DNA of 64,000 nucleotides, taken from Cardinalis cardinalis (lineage: Eukaryota > Chordata > Aves > Passeriformes > Cardinalidae). Below the pieces are notes generated by a model. It was not told where the DNA came from. It saw only the letters and a program-made list of their open reading frames with translations, and made no database searches. The translations under genes were made by a program, and so were the position numbers. This document shows, one piece after another, positions 14,501 through 29,500 of this stretch; the first letter of the stretch is position 1, and every line of letters starts with the position of its first letter. The stretch covers positions 1,310,414 through 1,374,413 of the forward strand of contig JACDOX010000169.1 of the NCBI GenBank assembly GCA_014549065.1, in the 5' to 3' direction.

Positions 14501-17500
14501 CAAGGCAAGCCCCACATTTCAAAATCCAGGAACAACACAAAGAACTCTCAGAATATTAAAAACAGAGCCTCTGAGTATAAGAAATACTTTTTGGACATCT
14601 GCTCTAGTAAATATGCAGATTCTTCCTATTTTGTACTCAGCCTGTTTAATGCTTTCATAAATTTAAAGATCCCACCCTTCTCTTTGACATCAGATAAAGA
14701 GAGTCTTTTCCTAATAGAGGTCTCCTTATGCAGAGAAGAGGAAAGGAAAGGAAAGGTCAGCCAAGTTTGAAAAAGACCCTCACTCAAACCTGCATCTCTC
14801 AAATTCAGATTTGTCACTCTGTTCCCAGCAGAGGAGGCAGGAGAGGATCACAGCACAGCTCTCTGTGCCCCCCTGCACAGAGTGCTGGCCACTCCTGGGA
14901 GAGCAGTGGTGAGGGAACAAAATTCTCTCTGCTTTCCAGCAAAAATATATTCACACACAGCACACAGCAACTAGGAATGGTTTAGTTCCTCAGAACCAAC
15001 TTTGTATTTACAAATGTGTGGTTTNATATCTAGATTCCCTACAAATTTTCTCATTCACCATCTCACTTTATATGGGAAATGCTGNGGCAGTAAATGAGAC
15101 CTTTAATGATTTATTTTATATTCTGAAACTGAAAGCCCACAAAAATAAGGTATTTCACCAGAAAGGAAGTGATCTGCCCATCATGCTAGCAACAGCATCT
15201 ATTGCACTGAGCAGNAATGGTGACTGTAATGTTCATTTTGTGGATTGTCTCTGTGTGTGCATGCGCACGCCTGCTCGTCCAGGAGCTGATTTTATCACAC
15301 CATGTTGAAAAATCTTTCAAAGCAGACAAATAGCAAGGTAATCTATATGCAAATTTGCTGGTTTAGTCAGTCTGATGTGCCTGTGACAAAGAGTGGATTT
15401 AATTATAGTTTATTGGTGCTGGTTCTGCTTGAGTAATCTGGAGGTAATGGTGCATAATGCTGAATTAATCTAGGATGAAAAAAAATGGTTTCCTGGGGAT
15501 AAACTGAGACAAAGGGAAATCATGTTCTATTTCTACAGCTGGGTACATTTTCTTGTGCAGTCAAAACAGCTAAGTTTTGCTGGCATCATTTGACACCATT
15601 ATTTTTAAAAAATCTAATCGTCCAAAGAATTTTGTAAGTAAATTTTCAAAAAGAATAGCTTGTTTGCAATAGCAGCATCATTTTAGCAAGTGATTTGGTA
15701 TTTAGCTGCTTCTTTCCTGATTCCCTCCTCCCTCACACCCTGTATGCTCTATGCAGGCTGAGTCATGTATGTAATACATTCAACACAAAGACAGTTAAAA
15801 AGGTAGAATTGGAGTGTTTGAGATAAAAAACACTAGGAATAACAGCTATGTAGAACAAATGGCTAGTGCAGGAAATAAAAATAGAAAGCAGGAGAATTTT
15901 TTTANGTGAAAGATTTGGAAATTGTTTTAGTATGAGTGCTTTAGATAAGTATTTNAGAGTAAATTCATTGCTAGATTAACTGAGAAGGCAGAAGTAGAAA
16001 TACTTTTTATTGGAGAACACTTTCAGGTATGTGGGATTACAGTCATATACATGCACAGTTTTGCTAGATTAATGTATAAACAGCAGGGAGAATAAGGACA
16101 GAAAATGGACAGGGAGAAATTGAATATGATAGCTTTGGAAAATATTACGTCCCGCATAAAGCAGGCCTCTTTGGTTACAATGGCTATTTTTTTTTTTTTT
16201 TGATGACCTGAAAATTTTGCCTCAGGTCATTAGAGAAATATAGGTCGAAAGAATAATTTCCTTAATAATAGGTCAATTACTCTTTTATACAGAGAGTTCA
16301 CACATCTTCAGGAGATGAGTTAAGTATGATCATCTTCATGCAAGGGGTGCATAGCATCTGAATTTGACCNTGATTAATAGTAGATTGCAAATCTGAACCA
16401 TTTCAATGTGACTTTTGAAAGGTAATGACTATTAATTCTACTTCCAGCCATGGGAGCCAGAAGAGTCTTAGCTTTTCAGAGAAGCCAGTTCAACACAGCA
16501 CAAGCTCATTGGTAGTAGTTAAGGTATCCAAAAGCAGTGAGCATTTTGTGAAATTCAGCCAAAAGCCAAAGCTTGTGATCCAAAGTTAGTCACTCTTTAT
16601 GCTTCTGGCTATTGTTTCTGCCTCAGAGACTGAGCAATGATCCATATATTTTGGGGCAGGGAATGCAATGAGATGCCTGAATAATTTCAGTTTACTTTTC
16701 ATCTTCAGTGTTGGAAGAAGGCAACTCAAAAGAACATTTTATTGGGATAATCTCCAATTTCATGCACACATGGCCTTCAGTCATTTGTTTTGGCAGACAC
16801 CACAGAAACCACATCATTCAGTTCCCATTTCTTCAGGTTTTCAATGTGTTTTATCTTTTTTTCCTTAGGCAAAGAGTTTACTTTATATCTGAAAATGCTG
16901 TCTGTGGACAAATATTTTTTTAAACCTCTCCAGAAAACAAACTCTTTATATTCGAGTGCTTCTGCTTTTTTTATCTCCAGACAGTTGATACTTACAGAGG
17001 AGACAGTGGGACAGGGGAGAATACAGGGTTCTGTTCCAAGCCTCTTCGGTGCTTTTCTGGGTGAAACATGGCACATTCTTTTGCAGCCTGATGTTTGAGA
17101 TGCTCAGATCTTAGTACCTGCAAAATCAGGCTCAATGATGTGACTAATTCATCATTATTAAGAGTTTTTACACTGATAGATGAAAGTTCACTATAGTCCA
17201 TATTACTTCAAAGCACTATTCAATTTTTTTAATATGAGAAAAATTCTGGAGAGGCTTTGTACTTGCATATTTCCACTTTTCTTTTCAACTATGATTTCTA
17301 GAGTTGTTACTGTTTAAGCAGTTGTCTTTCATAATTCATTTTGGTGCTGCATATTTCAGAGGCAAAGGTGCTAAGCCTTCCAGAGAAGATGTTTTCACTT
17401 TGCTGTCAGATGATTTTAATGATCTTTTCAAGACATGGTATGCACCCTATAGCAAAATAAGTTATCTATGTATGGGGTGTGGCATACTGTGGTTGGTGGT

Positions 17501-20500
17501 TTTTTGCCTTAAAGTGCAATATTTCTCATATGGTTGTTATTGATGTTCTTGACCTCTGTTGGTCTCACAGACAAGTTATTACAGGGACTCTGAATCTAGT
17601 TTAGTAAAACCAGACTTGCATAGTGACTACAGCTGCTTATGTCTGTGTGCNGGACTAAACACTCTCATGAGACACAGGAGCCGTGAAAGGAGGAAATTGG
17701 TCCGCACAGAATCATAGAATCAATTAAGGATCTTCATACCAAGTCAGCATTTCCAGGCACTTCCAGTTGCCTAGGTTCTTTTTCAAATTGCTTATTCTGA
17801 GTCTGAATGCACTATGTAGTAGATTTTGTGTGAAGTTTTAAGTGGAAAATTGAGCTTGTAGAGGTCAGCATTGAGAGCTGAGACATCTGCCATTGTACTG
17901 CCAAAGCCATTCCGCCATGATGCAGTTCCTCCACGAGAGCAAATGGTGGGGTGGGTGGGCTCTGACAATTCTNGGCTGAAACATTTCACCTTCCTACCTA
18001 AAGTGGCAAGCTTCATGCATCTAAAAGCCACAAGAAGCCAAATGCCTCCATCTGAGCCAGTTACTAATAATCTTGTATGGGTAGAAATGTTCAGGGCTAA
18101 GCTTGGTGCTTCTGGTGTTTGTTCCTGTGGTCTGGCTTTGCAGACAGCTGCTGTAGGCAGCCTTTGTACTGGCAGCCTGGAACACTCCTCCTTAGGCCTG
18201 ATTCAAAGCTCTTGTGAGGTGAGTGGGATGTTTCCAGTTGACCTCAGTGGGCTGTGGATCCAGTAATGAGTTAAGCTTTATGTGTCATTCATAAAGTTAC
18301 ATGTAAAAAGAGTCAGTGCTGCTGCTGCTTCTTGGAAAATGAGAGACAGTAACAAAGCTGTAACAAAGAGATTATACAGGGTNCCTGCATGGCTCTGAGG
18401 TGTCTGACCTTCCTTCTCAGAGCTGGGGGTTCAGCAGCCTGCTAGTTTGGTCCCTAATTGACAGCACATATTTGTGACTGTGCACTTAATCTCGGTTGCT
18501 GATTGGAGTAATTTAATCAAGGAACTGATTGGGGCAATTTGGAATAGGTCCCACTGGTAAATATCAGTAGTTAAGATGGATTGCCTGGTGGAGACAATAG
18601 CCAGCAAATGACAGGGTAAAGGGTAGCCAGTAAGTAACTCACGTGTTATCCAGCAAGGGACACTGTCACCTTGTTCACTGGCTATTCCCCCTCAGTTTCT
18701 CAGGATTGTGAGANCCCCCACAGTCTGAAAATATTCATAGGCAGGGTAAGGAGTGAGTTGAGGAAATTTGCTGATGATATTATATTATTCAGATCATCGA
18801 GGAAAGGGCAGACTGAGCAATTCTGGAAGGCCATTTTGAGGCTGAGGTTCAGTGCTCAGTAGTTGTCAGATATATAAATCAAGTATTAGGAATTATTAGG
18901 AAAGACATAGATGATAAAACAGCAAATGTTGCTTTACCATGGCACAAGTTCATGGTTTCGGTTCACCTGTGCAATTCTGATCCTCTCATGTCAAAGAAAA
19001 TATATAATAAACTTGTAAAAGTATCAATCAGGAGCAACAAGGATAAGCAGAGGTAAGAAATTACTTTGACTTGAACAGTGACTGAAGAGACTGGAAGCCT
19101 GTAGGCTAAAAATGAGAGACAGCTTGCCACGAGTATGATGAGGATCTCTAGGCTCAGGAGTGGCATGGAAAGCTCTGGTTAGGGGTCAGGCATTCAGTGT
19201 CTCTTCCAAAACAAGAATGTTACACAGACCTAGTGGCAGTCAGGTTCAGAGAAGGAGGTAGTTCTTCACAGAGTGTGTGACAAACTTGAGAAAGTTGTTG
19301 CTAAAAGGTGTTGCGGATGCCTGAACTCTCTCTGTGCTCAATAAAAACTGAAGAAGTACCTGGAAGAGAGCCTATTTATGGAGAAACCACCAAAAATCAT
19401 TGTAGACAGAGAGCTACAGAGAAGGAAGTATCATATATGCTTATCTTGTGCTGCTTCTTGCCCCATTTCTGGCCACTCTCGGAGCCCAGGTGCTGGGTTC
19501 AGGGACCTTTGGTCTGACACAGTTCAGGTGTTCTTGTGGAACTGGTATTTCCATAGGGTGCCCCAGGGGAGAGGTCTGCAGCAGCCTCTCTTGAGCACCC
19601 CAGAAGCAGATCCCAGAGGCAGGGCTGTGTGCTTGTGCAGCACCATCACCGAGTTTGCTCTAGGTCTTGACCTCCCCTGCCTTGTTGTGCAGTGGGGACA
19701 TTCTTCCAGATGTTTGTATGAGCCATTTGTTAAATTATGGAAGTCTTCTATTTTTGCTNGTAATAAAAATACACTCTGGTAGGTGTGGTGTTTAAAAATG
19801 AGGGAGAAGATGTAGATGCAATGGATNTCTTGCCATGAGAAAGAAGGGAAAGGAAAAGCTCCCTTTCTTCCTTTTAAAGGTTTGGGTGCCATCTGCTGGG
19901 TTCAGTAGGACCTTACACACTGAAGCAAAAGTGCTGGTTGAGAAGGGCCTGAAGAACTGACTTTACCGAGGGTTGCATGTCTTTGTTTGCACCTCNTGGT
20001 TCTTTTGTCTCCATTGGTGATAACATAACCCAGCTATATGGGATGTACTCTGTCACACAAAAAAGTGCCTGCTTACAGTTCCCTTTCAAAGGTGCCATTC
20101 AGGCTGAATTCTCTGATTTTCACTGTGTTTGGTCACCTAATGGAAAACAGTGAAGGGAAGCAAGGATTTTTGGGCNTTGTGTCCCAGCCATGTCTTGTGC
20201 TAGCAGAGCCTACTCAGAGCAGCATTCAAGCTCTCTGAGGCTGTGGGAGACAAGGACAGGCAGATGCTGGGAGCTGGAGCAGGCTCTTTGTCCAGGGGCC
20301 TGGTTACTGCCTTGTTTGATACATGGCAGAGGTGTATAAAAACAAGATACAGCCCTGCACACTGAGCTGTGTGAAGGGCTGGTGTGTGGGTGTACCAGGT
20401 GGGTGAGGGTCCATAGGAGGGCACAGCCCCTGCTCTGCAGTTAAGGCACGAGGCGACAGTGAGCTGGCACATCTGGGCTTGCAGTGGGAGCTGTCCCTTG

Positions 20501-23500
20501 CCCTCAACTGGGAGTGCCCAGCTTGAACATGGAATAAGGCAGCCACAGGCAGTTCCAGAGGTGGAAGTAGACTCAGCATATTCATTGTCCAGGGGACATG
20601 GCCAGCTCTGTGTTTGCAGACTGGGACCTGTGTGACCCNGTGAGTGCAAACATGCAGGGGCTTGTAACATGGTTACAAGTAGTAATAAGGGTAATATCCC
20701 TTTGTTTTTCTNTTCCTCACGGTTATCTCCATGGTATGTTCCCTCTCACTCCATAATTTGATGATACAGGGCTTTGGCAGCAACAGTGGCTTGTGCAGTC
20801 CTATCCACTCATCCATCCCTTGCTACTCCTTCTCTCCCCAAGCCACAATGTTCCTTATTCCCTTGCTCTATGTGAGGTCATGCTGTGGGCTGCTGGGTTT
20901 AAAAACAAATAAACCAAAACTACAGCATGATGAAATGGGTTATATTTAACCCAGACCAGTTCCGGTTTTGGTTTGTTTTTTTTTTAAATCAGAATGTGGC
21001 CTCCTGAGCAGCTGGGTCAGCACAAGCAAGGGAAGCCTGGTGTCTGCAGTGCTGAGCAGGGAGCAAGGGACACGTGGCTGAGGAGCGAGTCTGCTGTGTG
21101 TGACTCTGCTTTTGGGTCACCCAGCTGAGGGCAGGCTTGGCCCCTGCAGCAGGACATCCCAGCCAGCAGCAGATTTTTGTGAGGAGGTGGCACCTGCATG
21201 AGCCAGAGGCTGGCAGTCCTCTGTGCTGAGAGGGACCTTGCTGAGCTCCCCATGTGCAGCATTGCTCTGCTTTGGGGGCTTAATGACACCTCTAAACCCA
21301 GTGTCCATGCTAGATGGAGGTGTGCTTTGAATTTTTAACTGCACAGGCTGAAAGGAGAGTGAATCCTCGGAGTAATATTTAGTTACTCTTTGTGCATTCA
21401 CAATATTCCATTAACTGTGCACTTAAATTTTTTAAGAATATAGATAGAAATGAACACATAAATAAGGGATAATGAAGTGTTTTTCCTTTGGGTCCATTAT
21501 TTCCTTTGCATATCAGGAGATGGCAGTATGTTATTCCATCCAAGTTACTAAAGGCTTACATCCTTCTCTGCTTTATCAGTGAAACCAAATTCCTTCAGAG
21601 ACTTAGACAGAATGTTCAGTCCCAGGCAAGTAGGAAGTCTGGCATTTTGATGGTCTTTGAGTTGCAAAGATATGTCAGCACATACCCATACTACCTTGAT
21701 CAGTAAAGGAAAGAGATCCTAAATTTTGTCCAAAATGAAAAAAAAGGTTTTAAAATTGTAGAGGTTTCTGGCACAAACAAATGAAAAAGAATACTTTTGA
21801 TGGTGCTGGATTTTGAATGATCCTCTATCCAGAACATATAACAGTTTTTATATGTAATTTTTGCAAAAACAGCAAGAGTAAAGTAGAATTAAAATATATA
21901 AGAAGAAAGCTTGAATTGAGCCCAAAGAAAAGCAGTCAGTCAGGAGGAAAAACCTGTTTCAGCTAAAAGTTTATACTTAAATAAATTTAACCTAGTCTTT
22001 GAAAACTAATTATGTTCCATGTTCAGTCTAAGTGCCTCATGTATGACAAACCACAAAATGAGAAACATACTTCCTTCTAGTGTTTATACATTGAGTGTTA
22101 GACCTTGAACCAGAACAATTATAGATTTCATTGAACTCTAGATCACTGTTACATTTCTGAAACCCTTGAATTCACATTACAATGCATTTAAATGTTTTCA
22201 AGCAAAAGCTGCCAGTGGGAACTCATGTATTGTTCATAATCACCATATTTTTATATTTTCTTGTACTCTGTTTTTGCTACCTTTATTTTTTCAAATCACC
22301 TTTATGATGTGTTTTCACAGGGTCATTGTGTGGTTCCTTCAGACTTTCANATAGTGATTTAATTTCTGAGTTTGTCTTATTTTATAAATTAATATCTTTC
22401 AGCATCCCCAGATTCAAAAGGAGTCACAATATATCAAGTACTTGTGCTGTGATGATAAAGCAACCCTGCATCAGTGGGTAACAGGAATAAGAATTGCCAA
22501 GGTGAGATTAAAAGTAAATTTACTTTAATATATGTTTTGTGAAAGCAGGTCTTCCTGAGGTTGCTGACTGTCATCACTTCAACTGGAAATGTTGTGACAA
22601 GAANGGACATTCATGCTAATTTTACCACAGAAACAAAGATCAGAAGTGCTTGATGAGGATGGATTTGCTGAATGTCCCTGTGCCTTAGCTATCAGTATGT
22701 TTTTCTTATTAACACAGGAGTGAGTTCAGTAGCTATAAAACTCATGTACTCATAAAACTGACTGCACAGTCATCTGGCTCAATAATAATATGCTGTAGCT
22801 AAAGTGTGCAAGCTCTGGCCAGTCCAGTTGTGACATTTTTCAGACAGTCCTACCCAAATTGTCTACCTCACTCTGTTCAAAAATTGATCCTAATTGACAG
22901 CCCATTTTTCTTTGTATAAAACATAAAGGTAGGTGGATTTATACATAGCCTTGGTATTGGCTGTATTTTCCCACATAGGTCTACTCCTCTTATCTGTTAG
23001 CTTGGGCTTTTTCCTGACAGTTCTGCTGGAAGGTGGCATATAACAAAGGTGTGGGGTGAACATAAAATTATGTTCTGTCTTAGACTGGCAGAGCTGTTTG
23101 CTCTAGAGCCTGGGATTCAGTGTCTCAAGTCTCCAGTTTGAAAATGTAATACTTGGGAAAAGATACTGAGAACACTTGATTTTAAAGCCAGGTTTCAAGA
23201 AGTTTACAGATACTGAAACAAACATGAAATGTAACAATTACATCAGTAGGACCGTGTCTGGTCATGGGGATCATGTTTTATTGTGCTTTCCACCTGGCCC
23301 TACACAGAAAAGGCACACTACTTCTAGAAAAACTAGAAAAACACACCTTCTAACAAAACTAGGTAGGAAGAAACAAGGTCAGAAAAGTTGCCCAAGAGCA
23401 AAGTGAATGCTTGGCCTATGTCAAGCCAATGTCAAGCTCATGTTATTGTTTTGATTCTTTTGCAGTATGGCAAGACGCTCTATGACAATTACAAATGTGC

Positions 23501-26500
23501 AGTGAAGAAAGCTGGCTTGTCCTCTCGGTGGGCAAATCAAAAAGTGGTGGAGCCAGCTGCCCCTGCAGGATCCTCATCAGCAGGTACTGACACTGCCATG
23601 GTAGTTGAAGTCACATTTATTGCCCCTTTCTATTATCATCACTGTTGCATAGAGTCTTTGTCCAGAAAACTATCCCATAGATTCAGCAAGATGTCTTTCT
23701 ATAGACAGGCCAGTGTAGCAACACAGCTGTCACTTTATAGTTAGAATTTGGAGAATACAAAGACAGTTCACTGAAGATCAGTTTATATCTGCACAACTTA
23801 AGAAGGCATTTTTCTGTTGGCATCTGAATCCTCTACCCTCCATTGACATTTTCAGACTGATTGTCCATGTCTTGAAACTTTCTGTTTGCCCATTTCTACA
23901 CTGGCTGTATTGGAGTTTTTCTTCCAATTAGTAAAAGAAGTGAGTGGGATATTCTGAGATTGATCATTATGGAAAGATTAGAAAATATGAGAAATCATTA
24001 TAGAAAGGGTGAGTCACTCTGTCCTAGCCTTTCACTCATTTGCATGGTAACAATGTGGGTGTTAGGACACAGAAAGGACTGAGTTATTTTCTAATCTTAC
24101 TTTTCCAGTAGCTCCATCATACTGCTGAGACCAGTACAACAGTGCATGATAGTAGCTGTAACTTGAATGACTATTTTTAGTTTACATGCTTAAGATATGC
24201 TTTATTAGGACAGGCATGCTGGCCAAGTACTTACTGTCATAAGGCAGGTAAAGTTGAAATTCCTGTTGGAAGTTAATACTCTGACTTCTCATGTAGACAA
24301 CTCAAATACCTTTCCAGGGCTTCAGTTCAGTTCATCTTTTTTGAGTACATGGGAGATCGAAGGTGGTCTTCCTACTATTCCTTGGAGTCAAATCATGTTA
24401 ATAAATACACAGCTGGTGTAGGGAGACCCAGTAAGAGACTGCTTTGAGATCAGGGAGGTTTCTGATGGGGGAAGGTGTTTTTAAGGGTTTGTTTTACTAC
24501 TCATCATCCTGCTCTGATTTTGTTAGCAATGAATTCACTTTGTATCTCTAAGTTGTGCCTGTTTTGCCCTCGATGGTATTTGGTAAGTGGTCTCTCCCAC
24601 TTCTTATCTGAGCCCACAAATTGTTTATTAAATTTCTCTCCTCTGTCCAATTGCAGAGATGGGTGAGTGAGCAGATTTTGTGGGTGCCTGGCACCTGACC
24701 AGTGTCAACCCTTGACAGGTGGAAGTTTACTTGAGTGAGGGTGGGTTTGGCAGTCATGGAACATTGGTGTTCAGGTGCTGACAGCAGGAGGCTGGCCAGG
24801 AGGGCTCCATGCTGGTGCTGCCATCTGTCTGGGATATGGGCAGGACTGAGGCCCTAAAAAGGCTGTACATACATCTCTGTGACTTCAGCTCCTGACTAGA
24901 ATCCAGGAGCACTGCATGTGTTCAATAGAATATCTGCTAATTTTAACTAATGGATTGCATTAAATGGTTAAGTAGCCTGGAAAGGTTTTAGTCATGTATA
25001 CTGTCTCTATGGAATTAATCTGAAGGATCATTAGTGTTGTAATTGAGGCAAGTCACTGTGATTCTGGGTATCTTACACTTGTCATAGCTGCCCTATTTAA
25101 AGCCTGAGGCCTGACTATGCTACTAGAACTGCCTAACTGTGAGCAGTTGTTGGTTTGTGTTTTGGAAAAGGTACAAAGGATGTTTACTTCTGTTTTCAGA
25201 TGGCTCCATAGCCATCTGTATGAGCTGACTTCNGTATAGGCTAAAGTCTGCTATAGAAAACTACAGTCCTGTGTGAACTGGGCCATAGGAAACTACCGTA
25301 CGGTGTGAACTGTACTCTGTTAACTTCAGTGGCAGCCAAGGAAGGCAGGTGAAACTTTGGTTCTCATTTACCATGTANCCATTATTTCCTGGACACAGTG
25401 CTGTAACCAGCATTGGTATGTTCACAGGTACCCCAACCTGTGTTGTCTGTGGCTCTGAAGCGTCCCAGGTGCACCTCAGTCAAAATATTTTGTTTCCCTC
25501 TCTGCCTTTGTGCCTGTGTGCCTTTGAACACTAAAAAAATCAGTGTATGTAGTGGTCCTGCATGATATTGCATCACAATATCATGATGTTTGGAAGAGGG
25601 AAGATGTTGCTTTATGCAGATGCTCCTTATCACTACAAGGATAAATATTTTGCATTTGGGTATCTATATTTTGCATTATTTGGACTACCTTTTTTTCCTT
25701 AAAAATACTAATTCGCTATAAAATTTTGAAGAAATTAACTTGTAAAAAATACTATAACATTTAAATTAAAAATAAATCTTGATAATAGAATGCATGGGCT
25801 CACATACTATATTGTCTGGGAGTCCATTAGCTGGCTGGCAAGAGATGATGTATCAAGTGTTGCTTTCAAGTCTTGCATAGTTTATGAAATCCATTAACAG
25901 AAGAGGAAACAATTACTGTGTTCCAGCCTTCTGTTACGTAATTTTTGCCAACTAGAACACCATACCTGCACCAGATAAAGTGGATCTCTCTCTGCTCTCC
26001 TTCATTTAGTTAAATCTCAGTACAACTGAGGGCAGCAACATCTTTGAGCAGTGTGAAAACCAAACTCCTGCTCTGCTATGAACAGCAGACAAAGGGAGGT
26101 GAGACAGTAACTTGCTCTACTTTAGGGAGCACAACCCCTTTGGGCCACAGAACCCAGGGATTTACATCTCCTTCCACTGAGGAAGGAGAGCCACAAGATC
26201 GGTTTTATCTCTTTGTTGACTTCCATGTTAGTCCTTCAACACAAGACTGTAGTTTGAATGATCCAAATGGTACTTTGGATTAAATATGCTGAACAACATG
26301 CCAGCACAATTATAAAACCTAAGGATGTTAAACCACCTTCTGTCATCCCTTGAAGCTTAAATAGCCTTAGTAAATTAGGCACACTGCAGAGTTTTTCTTA
26401 CTTCTCTGCCAGTCATGAGATTTGCAGGTATGGCAGTAAAAATACTTTATTCTACTACCTATCATATTCCTGGAACCTCTTTGCTGATCAGTAAAGTATG

Positions 26501-29500
26501 TGTTAAGATTAAAGCCATTGTTGTGCTTAGTCTACCCTGTGGACAGCTAAGGNTTCACTAACATCTGAGAAATACAGGAGTGGAACTTCACTGGATCTCA
26601 GAGCTGTAAATTATAACAGAGCTAAGGCAGTCATTCAGGTTTGCCAATGCAGGTCTCTAGGCATCAAACTCTGTCTACTACTTTGACACATACAGCTTTC
26701 AAAAAGGCTGCACTAAACTGGAGAGTATTTAATCCTCATCAAACTACACAGGGGCAGGGGATTTTTTTATAATTAAACTTGTAAATTTGTTCTTTGGTCT
26801 CACATCCACTTACTCCATTTGACAGTACTGGGTTATTTATGCATATCCCTTGCACAAGCAGAAATGGTGGGCAGATGTTTTGCAGAGCTTTAACTCAGCC
26901 AGCTTCCAGATCTGCATTAATCTGAGAACACAGTGAAGTTCCCAGATCTTTGTGATTCCAAATGGAGCAGATATTTTAGAGCTGGGAACATGTTTTATCT
27001 TGTTTATTAAAGAAAGTGGATCAGCCCCTCGATAGGATTTCAGACCTTCCACTCCAATGACTGATTGATATGAAACTATGGTGCTTTTCGTCTTTAGCCT
27101 AAATTAAACAAACAAACCCAAAAAAAGGCAATAAAAACTGGGAATATAGTAATAAGACAGCACACTGCAAACTTCAAAATGCGGTTATGAAACACAGGTA
27201 TTTTAATGTAAGGTGCTCATGGATTTTAATGTAAGGTACTTTACTTTCCTTAAGTAACAAACTGAATAAGAAAAGTCACAAAATGAGCTTGAAGCAGAAA
27301 GANATTTTACTGAGTTAGGTATAAAAACTCTGTAACAAGTGTTTCCTTGTGGAAGTTGTAAAGAAATTGTTATAGTTGGGTAGTCCCTGATCTGGTTAAT
27401 ATCACAAAAACATAACACTCTCTTCCCTCTGGCTCCTCTCCTTCTCACAGGTACTGTTCAGTCAAATGGACAGATTCCCCAAAGTGATCATTGTTCCAGT
27501 GCAGAATTTCCAGACACTCAGAAGAAAGTGGATACATCTGAGGCACAAGTAAGCAGTTACTACAGCTAAATGTCATCTGTGAACGAGTTTTCCAAGTTTG
27601 TTTTCCTTCACCTACTGTCTTCCCCTCAAAGAGCCAATGAGAAGGATTTGGCTCGTAGGAAAGGTGGCTGCTCCACATACTGCAAAGTGTGTGTGCTGTG
27701 CAGAACCAGGAGCCTCCAATGGGAGGTGAAGGCACAGCCACCCACTGCTTCTGTTCTTCAGAACAAGCAGCCATGAGTTCATCCAGCAGGAACAGGAATG
27801 TGCCTGCTGGGACAGTCTCAAAGTGTGCTGCCAGAACCTTGGTGCCATGTTCTGTCTTTGCCAAAAAAAAAAAAAGGTCTTGGCTTAGAAACATAAGACA
27901 TTCAGTAGTGTTTTCAGCAGGGAACACTGCACAGCTGAAGATGAGTGTGTAAGAAAGGAGAAACTGTGAAGAACTAAGGGAAAACCTTACATGTTTTCCT
28001 TAGGCTCTAAATGCGTTTCTTGCTAAGCTCCAAATTTCATGTATTTGCACCAAATCTAGCAGGAAAAATATCAAAGGGTACAGTAAGAGAACCTCAAGAG
28101 CATCACATAGAAAAAGAAGTGTGCATTTGTTTGCAGTTCATCATTCAATCTCTTCATCATGTATGAAGTGCACAGGAGAAATGAAATTAAATTCCTAGGA
28201 TTTTCTTGTCACCAGCATTACATGTTCTACACTTCTTGTTTCTGTCTTTGAGTTCCTCCTCTTTCTCTGTTCTGAACCTTACTTCCTCTGGACCAGACCA
28301 CATTCTGAGAACTCAGACACTGGTTCCCTCCTCCTGTGTCTCATTTACTTCTGTGTTTGTAGGCAAGGAGTGAGGAAGAGGAGGCATACATGTTATAATT
28401 AGCTCATGCTAAAATTAATGCTGCTGCAGGGGTGCAGAGCACTTTTCTCTAGAAGCAGCAAACAGGAGGAACTAGAGATCTGTGTGCAGCCATTGGGCTT
28501 CGATCTCATTGCAATTATGGACATGGTGGGACAGCTCCCGTGACTGCAGAGCTGTCATGAAGGGCCACAGGCTGTTTAGGAGAGACAGACCAGGAAGGTG
28601 CAGTGGTGGAGTTGCANTCGATGTGTAGCAACACNTGGANTGTGCCAAGCTCTGCCCTGGTGAGGATAAAAGGGCGGGCTAGGAAGGGTGACACCATTGT
28701 GGGTGTTCGCTACAGGCCGCCCGATCAGAAGGAGGGGGTGGATGAGGCCTTCTGCAGGCAGNTGGAAGCAGCCCCACAGTCACAGGCCCTGGTTCTTGGG
28801 GGGCTTTAACTGCCCTGACATCTTCTGGAGAAGCAAAACAGCAAAGCACAAGCAGTGCAGGAGGTTCCTGGAAAGCATTGATGACAACTTCCTGTCCCAG
28901 GTAGTGAAGGATCCCACAAGGAATGCTGGGCTGCCCGACCTTAGACTAACAAACAGGGAAGGCCTTGCTGGACATGCAGCGCTTGGGGCAGCCTTGGCTG
29001 CAGTGACCACGAGACTGCAGCGTTCAGCATTGAAGGAAGAGGTGGCAAGACAGAGAGACAGATTTCAAACAGGGACTCCAGGAGAGCTAACTTCAGCATC
29101 TTTAGGGATCNTCTTGGAAGAATCCCATGGGAGAAGGCCCTGAAGGGCAGGGGGCTCCAGGAGAGGTGGTCAGTATTCAAAGATCATTTCTTCCAGGTTC
29201 AAGGACAATGAATCCCAAAGATACTTCCTTGATGTTAGTCTTAGTAACTGCAATTACTTGAAATTTTAAAAGCACTCATCATCCGTGGACAGCATTCAAA
29301 GAAGCACTATGAATACTGTCAACAGGGAGGGTTCCACTGTCAAAACTTTTATGGACAGCTCCAGAAAGAAAACAAAATACTCTTTTCATGTTTCAGGCAA
29401 AACGTACTCAACTTAATTTCCCTGTCTACTAAACTAATGTATTTTCACATCTTTTTATGTTCTTAGGCAGTGGCATTAGTTTACAAGTTTACTGACTGTG

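Larger units (their letters stand above)
10323..22402 (+). other. APBB1IP large intron
   Basis: 12.1 kb with no RIAM exon. It contains the CR1-like element at 18.74-19.55 kb, a CR1 remnant at 17.7 kb and a T-run near 16187. An unrecognised 151-codon frame on the minus strand (13239-13694) is noted separately. Confidence 0.7.

Noticed and set aside
28603..29143. ORFs that could be taken as a host gene
   Set aside because: They match the CR1 endonuclease and are broken by a frameshift near 28805.
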